Below, in pieces: positions 18,630 through 26,768 of a stretch of DNA of 64,000 nucleotides. The stretch covers positions 434,001 through 498,000 of the forward strand of contig JAJFIQ010000026.1 in NCBI GenBank assembly GCA_021774785.1. Direction: 5' to 3'. The stretch comes from Emcibacter sp. (lineage in GTDB: Bacteria; Pseudomonadota; Alphaproteobacteria; Sphingomonadales; Emcibacteraceae). The notes under the pieces were generated by a model that had not been told where the DNA came from, searched no databases, and saw nothing but the letters and a program-made list of their open reading frames with translations. How positions within the stretch are numbered: position 1 is the first letter of the stretch; each line of letters begins with the position of its first letter. Both the position numbers and the translations under genes were made by a program.

Positions 18630-19261
18630 GATGCTAGAATATTCAATTTTCTAAGATTTTCCATCACATTTAATAACGGCAACCCAAGTATGGCAAAATA
18701 ATCCCCCTGAATTTCACAAAAAAGCCGTGGCCCCAAGCTTTCAAGCATATAGCAACCAACAGAATTCAAAATCTCAGAACCAGATTTTTGCAGATAGTCT
18801 GTTAAAAACCCATCGCTAAAGTCACGCATAACAAGTCGGGGGCGTATTGTCTGGCATATTAAAACCTGGCCATCCCGGATCAGGGCATAGGACGTATACA
18901 GAAAATGATTTTTCCCACGAAAAAAGCGTAAATGCTTTTCAGCTTCTTTCATATCAAGGGGTTTATCAAATATCTGATCTTCACATACCAATAATTGATC
19001 CGCGCCAAGAATGACCTTCCCCGGATGACCGGAACTAATGGCCAGAGCCTTGTCTATGGCCAGCTGTTCGGATATTTTTTGCGGTAATGCCCCTTGCTCT
19101 GTCATGGTTTTTTTTATCGCCGCCTCATCAATATCTGCTGCTTCAAACAAACAAGAGATTCCTGCATTATTCAACATGGCCCGTCGGGAACCACTGGCAG
19201 AGGCCAGAACTAACTTTATCGCATTTTTTTCACTCACTGGTTTTTTCTTTATCGTCATCAA
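18626..19261 (-). CDS. maf: Maf-family nucleoside triphosphate pyrophosphatase
   Basis: Maf proteins hydrolyse non-canonical or modified nucleoside triphosphates (dTTP/UTP or m7GTP types) and delay septation when overproduced. The signatures are LVLASASGSRRAMLNNAGI at about 17-35, the basic and acidic residues of AADIDE, and the catalytic GADQLL near 92. The 211 residues are normal. The start lies inside the end of ppsR, overlapping by about 32 bases, and the end overlaps aroE by 4 bases as ATGA, so the genes are coupled. Confidence 0.93.
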   Translation of the reverse strand: MMTIKKKPVSEKNAIKLVLASASGSRRAMLNNAGISCLFEAADIDEAAIKKTMTEQGALPQKISEQLAIDKALAISSGHPGKVILGADQLLVCEDQIFDKPLDMKEAEKHLRFFRGKNHFLYTSYALIRDGQVLICQTIRPRLVMRDFSDGFLTDYLQKSGSEILNSVGCYMLESLGPRLFCEIQGDYFAILGLPLLNVMENLRKLNILAS

Positions 19262-20060
19262 ATTTATATTTCAGCTTCATAATGGCCCCAGCTGTTTCCT
19301 CAATGGATCTGCGGGTAACGTTAATTACTGGCCAGCCCCGACCGGAAATTAAGCGTTGTGCTTGTTGAACCTCATGCTTGATGGCACCTTCATCAACATA
19401 GGTGGTCTTTTTATTCTCTTTTAAAGACAGCAACCTGTTCCGCCTGATATGAACCAACCTGTCCACGCTATTAATCAGGCCAACGACAAATTTATCCCCA
19501 AGACCATCCAGCTCTGCGGGTAAGGGTTGATCGGGGACGATGGGAACATTGGCCGTCTTCATCCCCTTATTGGCCAGATAAACACTGGTTGGTGTTTTTG
19601 ATGTTCGGGAGATACCGACCAAAATGATGTCGGCATCTTTCAAGCCTTCCAAACATTGGCCATCATCATGCATCAGCGTATATTGCATGGCATCAATCCG
19701 TTCAAAATATTCATCATTCATTTGGTGCTGAAGTCCGGGCCGCGCGATACTTTTTTGACCTAAATGGTGACCTAACTCACGGATAATGCCATGAAGAACA
19801 GAAATATACGGCCAGTTATTTTTATCACAAGACCGGATCAATACATCCTCAATGTCTTTATTGACCAATGTAAACATTACTATGCCCTGCTTCTCCGCAA
19901 ATTCCGGCAACAATCTTTCCATATGACGGGCCGTCCTGATCATGGGCCAATAATGTTTTTGTGCTAAAACGTCCGGAAATTGTGCGAGTGCTGCCTTGGC
20001 CACCTGCTCCAAAGTATCGCCCGTAGCATCGGAAACCAGATGAAGATGAACTTTTTTCAT
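19230..20060 (-). CDS. ppsR: Pyruvate phosphate dikinase/PEP synthase regulatory protein (DUF299)
   Basis: This bifunctional protein uses ADP to phosphorylate, and phosphate to dephosphorylate, a threonine of PPDK or PEP synthase. The P-loop-like motif VGISRTSKTPTSVYLA near residues 152-167 is diagnostic, and HLVSDATGDTLEQV at the N-terminus is typical. The length of 276 residues is normal. The target enzyme is not in this window. The gene is the first of a run pointing away from the origin gap, the position this family holds beside oriC in several alphaproteobacteria. Confidence 0.93.
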   Translation of the reverse strand: MKKVHLHLVSDATGDTLEQVAKAALAQFPDVLAQKHYWPMIRTARHMERLLPEFAEKQGIVMFTLVNKDIEDVLIRSCDKNNWPYISVLHGIIRELGHHLGQKSIARPGLQHQMNDEYFERIDAMQYTLMHDDGQCLEGLKDADIILVGISRTSKTPTSVYLANKGMKTANVPIVPDQPLPAELDGLGDKFVVGLINSVDRLVHIRRNRLLSLKENKKTTYVDEGAIKHEVQQAQRLISGRGWPVINVTRRSIEETAGAIMKLKYKFDDDKEKTSE

Positions 20061-20318
20061 AATAAAATGCTGCTTTATCTTAATTATGGGGATAACTGGC
20101 CTTATTTAATAATGGCGCTGTTTTCATACACCCTATTCTTTTTTTATAACGGGTTTTATCCGCTTGAGGATAAAAAATTTTCTTCCTTGTTAAATTTGGG
20201 TGATATTTTCTTTTATTTTCACCAATTAAAATTTATGCCCGTTATCCCCGTTATTAAATTTCATGGCCTGTGGCCTTATCCATAGACTTATTCCCATAAA
20301 ACCGCTATGTGATAAAAA

Positions 20319-20332
20319 TCTAGATTACTAGA
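20319..20332. repeat. Small palindrome in oriC
   Basis: TCTAG-ATTA-CTAGA (20319-20332) is an inverted repeat in the middle of the origin gap. It is not a DnaA-type sequence. It may bind another initiation factor, but I cannot name one. Confidence 0.35.
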
Positions 20333-20349
20333 TGTCCTGTTCGTTATTC

Positions 20350-20371
20350 AGGGGATAACTTTTAATCCCCT
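20350..20371. repeat. Hairpin-forming dyad in oriC
   Basis: AGGGGAT (20350-20356) and ATCCCCT (20365-20371) make a 7-bp inverted repeat. One arm overlaps a DnaA-box-like sequence on the minus strand, so it may be a paired DnaA site. Confidence 0.4.
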
Positions 20372-20397
20372 ATATTCACAGGCATCCACTACAACAT

Positions 20398-20430
20398 CTA
20401 CTTTTTATTTATATATAAATAATATAGTAG
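20398..20430. other. Candidate DNA-unwinding element of oriC
   Basis: This is the most AT-rich patch of the gap. Its centre is a perfect 18-bp palindrome, TTATTTATATATAAATAA (20405-20422), inside an outer CTACT/AGTAG pair (20398-20402 and 20426-20430). A DnaA-like box (TTATACACT on minus) follows at 20441-20449, just before hemE. AT-rich unwinding elements next to DnaA boxes are the norm in bacterial origins. Confidence 0.55.
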
Positions 20431-20466
20431 TTTTCTATTCAGTGTATAACTTTGGCCATACATTAC

Positions 20467-21507
20467 ATGATAAATAACAAAAGATTTCTTCAAGCTCTTA
20501 AAGGCAAATCAACTGACAAAATCCCTTTCTGGTATATGCGACAGGCTGGTCGATATTTACCTGAATATATGGAACGTCGTAAAACAGCAGGTTCTTTTCT
20601 TGATCTCTGCTACTCACCGGACTTTGCTGTTGAGGTAACTCTTCAACCGCTGCGCCGATATAATATGGATGCTGCCATACTCTTTTCAGATATTCTTGTC
20701 GTACCACAAGCTTTGGGTCAACATCTAGAATTTAGGCAGGGTGAAGGCCCAGTTCTAACACCTGTTGATACAGCAGAAAAAATAAACAGGCTTAGCATGA
20801 ATGGCTTTCATGAGCATCTCGCGCCTGTTTATGAAACGGTAAACAGGTTGAGTAAGGAAATACCAGAAACCACTTCCTTAATTGGTTTTGCCGGAGCGCC
20901 ATGGACAGTGGCCACGTATATGGTACAGGGACACGGATCACCGGATCAAGCGGCGACCAGAGCATTAGCATTCCAGCAGGAAGATGATTTTCAGGGGTTG
21001 ATTGATCTTTTAGTTAAGGCAACCTCCGAATATCTTTTAAGGCAGATTGAAAAGGGTGCAGAGGTCATTCAGATTTTTGATACCTGGGCCGGAAATCTTC
21101 CCGATGATCAATTTCGTAAATGGGCCATAGAACCCATGAAACAGATCGTGGATAATCTTCGCCAGAAACATCCGGATATTCCCATCATTGGTTTTCCAAG
21201 AGGCGCGGGATGTCGTTATCCGGAATATATTAGCGTCACAGGTGTCACAGCTGTCTCTGTTGATACTACAATGCCGCTTGAGTGGGTACGGGATCATATT
21301 CAACCGTTATGTCCTGTACAGGGAAATCTGGACCCGCTGCTACTGGTCGCTGGTGGTGATCAAATGGAAAGACGTGTTTTGGAAATACTGGATTGTTTGA
21401 GTGGCGGACCGTTCATATTTAATCTGGGCCATGGTATTGTGCCGCAGACACCACCGGAAAATGTGGCGCGGCTTTCAAAAATTATCCAAGAATATCAGAT
21501 AAAATAA
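20467..21507 (+). CDS. hemE: Uroporphyrinogen decarboxylase
   Basis: HemE removes four acetate carboxyls from uroporphyrinogen III to give coproporphyrinogen III. The signature MRQAGRYLPEY with the substrate-binding Arg, FSDILVVP with the catalytic Asp, and FAGAPWTVATYMV are all present. The frame opens at a TTG (20452), but I chose the ATG at 20467, giving 346 residues starting MINNKRFLQAL. The stop TAA shares its last base with the hemH start (TAATG). Its place beside the origin is conserved in the class. Confidence 0.97.
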   Translation: MINNKRFLQALKGKSTDKIPFWYMRQAGRYLPEYMERRKTAGSFLDLCYSPDFAVEVTLQPLRRYNMDAAILFSDILVVPQALGQHLEFRQGEGPVLTPVDTAEKINRLSMNGFHEHLAPVYETVNRLSKEIPETTSLIGFAGAPWTVATYMVQGHGSPDQAATRALAFQQEDDFQGLIDLLVKATSEYLLRQIEKGAEVIQIFDTWAGNLPDDQFRKWAIEPMKQIVDNLRQKHPDIPIIGFPRGAGCRYPEYISVTGVTAVSVDTTMPLEWVRDHIQPLCPVQGNLDPLLLVAGGDQMERRVLEILDCLSGGPFIFNLGHGIVPQTPPENVARLSKIIQEYQIK

Positions 21508-22478
21508 TGACCGACGCTTCGCATAAAGAAAAGGTGGCTGTGGTTCTATTGAATATGGGTGGGCCGGATTCTCTGAAGGCCGTGAAGCCATTTCTGTTTA
21601 ATTTATTTTATGACCCTGCGATTATTGCCCTGAAAAACCCCATGCGCTGGCTAGTGGCAAAATTATTATCGGGCAGGCGTGCCCCGATTGCCCGCGAGAT
21701 TTATCAGAAAATTGGTGGTAAATCACCGCTGGTTAAAATTTCTGATGCGCAGGCAAAGACATTAGAAAAATATTTGAGTAGTGATCAGAAAACAGATTAT
21801 AAATGTTTTATTTCAATGCGTTATTGGCACCCATTTTCTTATGAAACAGTAAAGAAAGTCAGAAAATATAACCCCGACAGGATAATATTATTACCGCTTT
21901 ATCCTCATTATTCCATTACCACTGTGGGAACGTCGCTTATTGATTGGAACAGAAGTGCCAAAAAAGCCGGACTTGATGTTCCCTTTAGGGCCATAAAGGA
22001 TTATCCCACAGCGGATGGATTTATTGATGCCCATGTAAGCATCCTTAAGGATGCGCTTGAAAAAATAGATCACCCTGAAAATTACCGAATTTTATATTCT
22101 GCTCATGGTTTGCCGGAAAAAATAGTAGCGGCCGGAGATCCTTACTGCAGCCAGATTGAACAAAGCTGTAAAGCTATTCAGGAAAAATTGGGTAATCCGG
22201 ATCATGTGGTTTGTTATCAAAGCCGCGTTGGGCCGCTAAAATGGATTGAGCCCTATACGGATGATGAAATTGCCCGCGCCGGTGCCGATGGTAAATCACT
22301 GATCATTGTGCCAATATCTTTTGTATCAGAGCATTCAGAAACACTGGTTGAACTGGATATAGAATATCGGGAACTGGCCGTTGAAGCCGGGGTTAAGGAT
22401 TATATCAGGATAGCCGCCATTGGGTGTCACGACAGTTATATTTCTGCTCTGGCGAAACTTACAAGGGAGGCTTTTTAA
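21507..22478 (+). CDS. hemH: Ferrochelatase
   Basis: HemH inserts ferrous iron into protoporphyrin IX, the last step of haem synthesis, at the membrane face. The motif ILYSAHGLPEKIV with the metal-handling His (about 195) and the SEHSETLVELDIEYR stretch with the catalytic Glu are clear. The length of 323 residues is normal. It overlaps hemE by one base and hemJ by one base, both as TAATG. Confidence 0.96.
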   Translation: MTDASHKEKVAVVLLNMGGPDSLKAVKPFLFNLFYDPAIIALKNPMRWLVAKLLSGRRAPIAREIYQKIGGKSPLVKISDAQAKTLEKYLSSDQKTDYKCFISMRYWHPFSYETVKKVRKYNPDRIILLPLYPHYSITTVGTSLIDWNRSAKKAGLDVPFRAIKDYPTADGFIDAHVSILKDALEKIDHPENYRILYSAHGLPEKIVAAGDPYCSQIEQSCKAIQEKLGNPDHVVCYQSRVGPLKWIEPYTDDEIARAGADGKSLIIVPISFVSEHSETLVELDIEYRELAVEAGVKDYIRIAAIGCHDSYISALAKLTREAF

Positions 22479-22921
22479 TGATAGATTTTTTAGCAGACCA
22501 TTATCTATGGTTTTTAAGTCTTCATATTATTGCTGTGATTAGCTGGATGGCAGGAATGTTTTATATGCCCCGGTTGTTTGTTTATCACACCCGTTTGGAG
22601 GTAGGTTCTGATGCGTCTGAGATGTTTAAGGAAATGGAACGCAAACTTATTCGAATCATAATTAATCCGGCCATGATATTAACCTGGCTATTTGGATTAT
22701 GTATGGCCTTTGGACAAGAATTATGGAGCAGCCCATGGTTTCAGGTAAAATTTGTTTTGGTAATTTTAATGAGCGGATTTCATGGATATCTCTCGCGCTG
22801 GCGTCGGGAATTTGAACGGGATGAAAACCGCCATAACGAAAAATTTTATCGACGGGTTAATGAGGTTCCTACAATACTTATGATTGTCATTGTATTTCTC
22901 GTCATTATGAAGCCATCATAA
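22478..22921 (+). CDS. hemJ: Protoporphyrinogen oxidase HemJ
   Basis: HemJ oxidises protoporphyrinogen IX to protoporphyrin IX in bacteria that lack HemG or HemY. The 147-residue protein has four membrane helices. The haem-binding His is in LHIIAVISWMAGMFYMPRLFVYH, and the Lys/His region FQVKFVLVILMSGFHGYLSRWRREF follows. An upstream extension in the same frame (22424) overlaps hemH and is not family-like; the ATG at 22478, in TAATG with the hemH stop, fits best. The order hemE-hemH-hemJ gives the last steps of haem synthesis except coproporphyrinogen oxidase. Confidence 0.94.
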   Translation: MIDFLADHYLWFLSLHIIAVISWMAGMFYMPRLFVYHTRLEVGSDASEMFKEMERKLIRIIINPAMILTWLFGLCMAFGQELWSSPWFQVKFVLVILMSGFHGYLSRWRREFERDENRHNEKFYRRVNEVPTILMIVIVFLVIMKPS

Positions 22922-23112
22922 AACTTGACAGGTGGGCATAAGGAAATTAGAAAACAGTCTTTCATTAAGAATATTTATACGCTATCATGGCGACATTAAG
23001 CAATTCACATATTCTTTTCATAATTTGACTTATATTTCTCGACGAAAACCTCGTTATTTTTTGCAGACTCCTGTGCAACCATTCTTTAAACAACCCTATC
23101 GGGACATATCAT

Positions 23113-24369
23113 ATGAATCTTCTGGAACTTAAAAAGAAAGCCCCAAGCGATTTGCTACTTTTAGCTGAAGAGCTAAATGTGGAAAATGCAAGCAATATGC
23201 GTAAGCAAGATATTATGTTTGCCATTTTGAAGCAGCTGGCAGAAAAGGGCGAGGAGATCACCGGCGGTGGAACCATAGAGGTTTTGCAGGATGGTTTTGG
23301 CTTTTTGCGTTCGCCGGAAGCAAATTACCTGCCCGGACCAGACGATATTTATGTCAGCCCAAGTCAGATACGCCGATTTGGTTTACGGACCGGTGATACC
23401 GTAGAAGGGCAAATTCGGGGACCGAAAGAAGGGGAAAGATATTTTGCTCTGCTTAAAGTGTCCCTGATTAATTTCGAAGACCCTGAAGCCGGCAAACATA
23501 AAGTTCATTTTGACAGCCTGACACCGTTGCATCCTGATGATAAATTCAAACTTGATCGGGAAGAAGCGGGGGTAAAAGATAACTCTGCACGGGTGATTGA
23601 TCTTGTGGCCCCTATCGGTAAAGGTCAGCGGGCTGTTATAGTGGCCCCGCCCCGTACTGGTAAAACCGTATTGTTACAAAATATTGCTCATGCCATCACC
23701 GAAAACCACCCAGATGTATATTTAATTGTTTTACTTATCGATGAGCGGCCGGAAGAAGTGACGGATATGCGTCGTTCGGTTAATGGTGAGGTGATCAGTT
23801 CCACCTTTGATGAACCCGCAACCCGTCACGTACAGGTGGCAGAAATGGTTATTCAAAAGGCAAAAAGGCTGGTGGAGCATAAAAGAGATGTTGTGATCCT
23901 GCTCGATAGTATCACACGTCTAGCCCGTGCTTATAACACGGTAATTCCAAGTTCCGGTAAAGTTCTGACCGGTGGTGTGGACGCCAATGCGCTGCAAAAA
24001 CCAAAACGATTTTTTGGGGCGGCCCGTAATATTGAAGAAGGCGGCTCATTATCCATTGTTGCTACCGCATTGATTGAAACCGGTAGCCGTATGGACGAAG
24101 TGATCTTTGAAGAATTTAAAGGAACCGGCAACTCTGAAATTGTGCTTGATCGTAAGGTCAGTGATAAACGGGTCTTCCCGGCCATTGACATTGTCAAGTC
24201 AGGCACCCGCAAGGAAGAATTGCTGCTTGATAAACAAACACTGGCGAAAATGTATATGCTGCGCCGTATTCTGATGCCTATGGGGTCTGTGGATGCTATG
24301 GAATTCCTGCTTGGTAAGTTGAAAGAAACCAAGAATAATGATGAATTCTATAATTCCATGAATAATTAA
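23113..24369 (+). CDS. rho: Transcription termination factor Rho
   Basis: Rho is the hexameric RNA-dependent ATPase that ends transcripts and suppresses antisense transcription. It has the N-terminal Rho_N helix bundle ([20 protein letters not shown]), the RNA-binding cold-shock-like domain with [20 protein letters not shown], Walker [10 protein letters not shown] near residue 180, and Walker [16 protein letters not shown]. The length of 418 residues is normal. A 190-base leader separates it from hemJ; it has a TTGACA at 22925-22930 but no clear -10. rho leaders are often autoregulated, though no structure here proves it. A strong terminator follows. Confidence 0.98.
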   Translation: MNLLELKKKAPSDLLLLAEELNVENASNMRKQDIMFAILKQLAEKGEEITGGGTIEVLQDGFGFLRSPEANYLPGPDDIYVSPSQIRRFGLRTGDTVEGQIRGPKEGERYFALLKVSLINFEDPEAGKHKVHFDSLTPLHPDDKFKLDREEAGVKDNSARVIDLVAPIGKGQRAVIVAPPRTGKTVLLQNIAHAITENHPDVYLIVLLIDERPEEVTDMRRSVNGEVISSTFDEPATRHVQVAEMVIQKAKRLVEHKRDVVILLDSITRLARAYNTVIPSSGKVLTGGVDANALQKPKRFFGAARNIEEGGSLSIVATALIETGSRMDEVIFEEFKGTGNSEIVLDRKVSDKRVFPAIDIVKSGTRKEELLLDKQTLAKMYMLRRILMPMGSVDAMEFLLGKLKETKNNDEFYNSMNN

Positions 24370-24385
24370 CAAGTTCCGTTAAAAT

Positions 24386-24421
24386 AAAACACCGCTCTAT
24401 TCCTTTGGGCGGTGTTTTTTT
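24386..24421 (+). terminator. Intrinsic terminator of rho
   Basis: AAAACACCGC (24386-24395) pairs with GCGGTGTTTT (24409-24418) and the T-run continues to 24421. This is a classical rho-independent terminator behind rho itself. Confidence 0.9.
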
Positions 24422-24504
24422 ATGTCTGATTTAAGGCTCTATACTTTTGTATATGGCTTGATTATAGTTTCTACCATAAAAACACAAATATGGGATAGCA
24501 TCTA

Positions 24505-25989
24505 ATGTCACATGATCAGGGATCAGATAATCAAAAATTAATACAAGAGGTGAGCCTGCTGGAATCGTTGATTCCGGCAATAGTTCTTGTGGTGCTATTA
24601 GCGTTATCTGTTTTTCTTTACGGTGATAATGCACAAGCCGGTGCCAGTCAGTTGTCTTTGCTTTTCAGTGCGGGAGTAGCATTATTGATCGGCTGGAAGA
24701 ATAATCATAAATGGCGCGATGTTGAAAAAGCCATAGCTCATGGCGTAGGAAATACGGTCAATGCGCTTTTGATCCTGCTTATGGTCGGGTCTTTGATTGG
24801 TAGCTGGATATTATCAGGTACGGTTCCGGCGATGATTTATTACGGGCTGCAGGTTATCAACCCTGACTTTTTTTATGTGACGGCCTGTATTCTTTGCGCC
24901 GTGACCGCCGTTAGTATTGGCAGTAGTTGGTCGACTGCGGGAACCGTGGGTGTGGGGCTGATCGGCATTTCAGCCGGGCTTGGCATGTCGGTGGAAATTA
25001 CAGCAGGGGCCATTATATCAGGGGCTTATTTTGGTGACAAAATGTCCCCCCTTTCTGACACGACAAACCTGGCGCCTGCCGTTGCGGGATCTGATTTATT
25101 CGGTCATATCCGCCATATGGTCTGGACGACATTTCCGGCCATAACCATGGCACTGATATTATATCTTATCATCGGATTGATCGCAGAGCATGGAGCGGCT
25201 GAAATAAATATTCAGGCTCGGCTGGATTTGCTGGATCAAAATTTTAATATTGGACTGCATCTGTTAATCCCTATGGGCATCGTCTTTTATATGGCTTTTA
25301 AACGGATGCCAGCATTTCCGACCATTATGATCGGTTCGCTGGTCGGTGGGTTATTTGCGGTTATTTTTCAACAGGACACCATCCTAAATTTTGTTAAGGC
25401 GGATTATGTTACGGGCTTGAGTATGTTTGACGGAGTCTTGCGGGCCATGTTCGGTGGTTATGTCTCTGAAACCGGAAACGCCGAACTTGATGGCTTGCTC
25501 ACACGTGGCGGCATGAACAGTATGATGGGAACGATCTGGTTGATTATCTGCGCTATTACTTTTGGGTCTGTCATTGAAAAGCTCGGTATGCTTAAGCGGA
25601 TTGTTGATAGCGTTATTCATCTGGCAAGTTCAACAGGGTCGCTTATTTTAACGACAGCCCTAACCTGTATTGGTGTAAATATTCTGGCTGCGGATCAGTA
25701 TATCTCAATCGTATTGCCGGGACGTATGTATCGGCTGGAATTTAAAAAACGTAACTTGGCATCAAAAAACCTTTCCCGTGTATTGGAAGATACCGGTACG
25801 GTGACATCGGTTTTGATCCCGTGGAATACTTGCGGTGCTTTTATGGCAGGAACGCTTGGTGTGGCCACTTTTGCCTATATGCCCTACTGTTTTTTCAATA
25901 TCTTTAGCCCGATGGTTTCGGTGCTTTATGGCTATTTGAATTTTAAAATTGAAAAGATGGATGAAGCAGAACTGGCGGCAGCAGAGTAA
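24505..25989 (+). CDS. nhaC: NhaC-type Na+/H+ antiporter
   Basis: The 494-residue inner-membrane protein has about eleven membrane segments. It carries the NhaC-family motifs: VTAVSIGSSWSTAGTVGVGLIGI, GAIISGAYFGDKMSPLSDTTNLAPA (the signature) and NILAADQYISIVLPGRMY. It would exchange sodium for protons and keep pH and Na+ low, which suits a marine or halotolerant organism. The NhaC family also contains amino-acid exchangers, so the substrate is a family-level inference. It stands alone between rho and a convergent ogt. Confidence 0.93.
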   Translation: MSHDQGSDNQKLIQEVSLLESLIPAIVLVVLLALSVFLYGDNAQAGASQLSLLFSAGVALLIGWKNNHKWRDVEKAIAHGVGNTVNALLILLMVGSLIGSWILSGTVPAMIYYGLQVINPDFFYVTACILCAVTAVSIGSSWSTAGTVGVGLIGISAGLGMSVEITAGAIISGAYFGDKMSPLSDTTNLAPAVAGSDLFGHIRHMVWTTFPAITMALILYLIIGLIAEHGAAEINIQARLDLLDQNFNIGLHLLIPMGIVFYMAFKRMPAFPTIMIGSLVGGLFAVIFQQDTILNFVKADYVTGLSMFDGVLRAMFGGYVSETGNAELDGLLTRGGMNSMMGTIWLIICAITFGSVIEKLGMLKRIVDSVIHLASSTGSLILTTALTCIGVNILAADQYISIVLPGRMYRLEFKKRNLASKNLSRVLEDTGTVTSVLIPWNTCGAFMAGTLGVATFAYMPYCFFNIFSPMVSVLYGYLNFKIEKMDEAELAAAE

Positions 25990-25999
25990 AACTTAAAAC

Positions 26000-26443
26000 T
26001 CAAAGCCTTTCAAGTTCCAGCAGGAATTTTTTGGTCTCAATACCCTCGCCGCCCGAGAAGCCGGTTAATTTACCGCCACTACCCATCACCCTATGGCAGG
26101 GAATTATAATTGGTATGGGGTTTCGACCACATGCTGAGCTTACCGCCCTGGGGTGAGAGCCGATATGAGCCGCAACCTGACCGTAAGTCATTGTTTTTCC
26201 ATAAGAAATTGATGACATGACCTTCCAGACCCGTTTTTGGAATTCTGTGCCATAAGCCTTTAGCGGGATTGTGAATTCTGGGTTAAGTCCATCAAAATAA
26301 TCATCTAATTGGTTTTTTGCTTTTTTAAGTAAAGATGTTTCTTCGGATAGCGGTGACCAACCCCAGTCAAGGGAGACGACATAGCCTTCGTCTTCGCTGA
26401 GGGTAAGGTCACCAAGGGGACTATGAAAAGAGAGCTGTGTCAT
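26000..26443 (-). CDS. ogt: Methylated-DNA--[protein]-cysteine S-methyltransferase
   Basis: This enzyme moves the methyl group from O6-methylguanine to its own cysteine in a suicidal repair reaction. The motif IPCHRVMGSGGKLTGFSGG contains the acceptor Cys and the preceding segment YGQVAAHIGSHPRAVSSACGRNP is the DNA-binding HTH. The frame also opens at a GTG at 26455; I prefer the ATG at 26443, which gives MTQLSFHSPLGDL and 147 residues. It converges with nhaC and diverges from the DUF6489 gene. Confidence 0.94.
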   Translation of the reverse strand: MTQLSFHSPLGDLTLSEDEGYVVSLDWGWSPLSEETSLLKKAKNQLDDYFDGLNPEFTIPLKAYGTEFQKRVWKVMSSISYGKTMTYGQVAAHIGSHPRAVSSACGRNPIPIIIPCHRVMGSGGKLTGFSGGEGIETKKFLLELERL

Positions 26444-26519
26444 TTTATTCTTCACCGTTAAGTTTAGGATATGATATAGGATAGTCTGAAAGCTGACAAT
26501 TTAAACATGGGAGCGAGAG

Positions 26520-26768
26520 ATGAAAGTAACCGTAAATATAGATTGCACACCTGAGGAAGCAAGACAGTTTCTGGGTCTGCCAGACATAAAACCGCTTCAG
26601 GAGGCTTTTATGGCCAGTATGCAAGAAAAAATGAGTTCGGGCTTGTCGAGCGAAGATATGGATAAAATGTTCAACCTATGGTTGAGTCCGGGTCTCAAGC
26701 AAGCAGGTCAAAATATAGAAGCCTTTCAGAATTTATTCTGGAATGCGGTAAAATCTAGCGATAAATAA
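26520..26768 (+). CDS. Small conserved protein, DUF6489 type
   Basis: The 82-residue protein begins MKVTVNIDCTPEEARQFLGLPDIKPLQEAFM, which I recognise as the alphaproteobacterial DUF6489 family. There is no signal peptide or membrane segment, and the middle (SSEDMDKMFNLW) is helical. The stop codon immediately precedes the mnmE ATG, so it is translated with mnmE. A conserved place next to a tRNA-modifying enzyme hints at a translation link, but its function is unknown. Confidence 0.85.
   Translation: MKVTVNIDCTPEEARQFLGLPDIKPLQEAFMASMQEKMSSGLSSEDMDKMFNLWLSPGLKQAGQNIEAFQNLFWNAVKSSDK

Larger units (their letters stand above)
20061..20466. other. oriC: Probable chromosomal replication origin (oriC)
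   Basis: This gene-free, strikingly AT-rich gap of about 400 bases lies between divergent ppsR and hemE, where origins of alphaproteobacteria such as Caulobacter and Rickettsia sit. Genes on both sides mostly point away. Sites one mismatch from TTATCCACA or TTWTNCACA: 20087-20095 (minus, TTATCCCCA), 20165-20173 (minus, TTATCCTCA), 20276-20284 (plus, TTATCCATA), 20288-20296 (plus), 20309-20317 (minus, TTTATCACA), 20372-20380 (plus, ATATTCACA) and 20441-20449 (minus, TTATACACT). Weaker ones are at 20156-20164, 20242-20250 and 20350-20358. Two of them form the dyad TTATCCGCTTGAGGATAA. I see no GANTC site for CcrM. Confidence 0.8.

Noticed and set aside
22932-23132. A possible small gene between hemJ and rho
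   Set aside because: It starts at a GTG without a ribosome site, has no recognisable features and runs into rho; more likely the rho leader.
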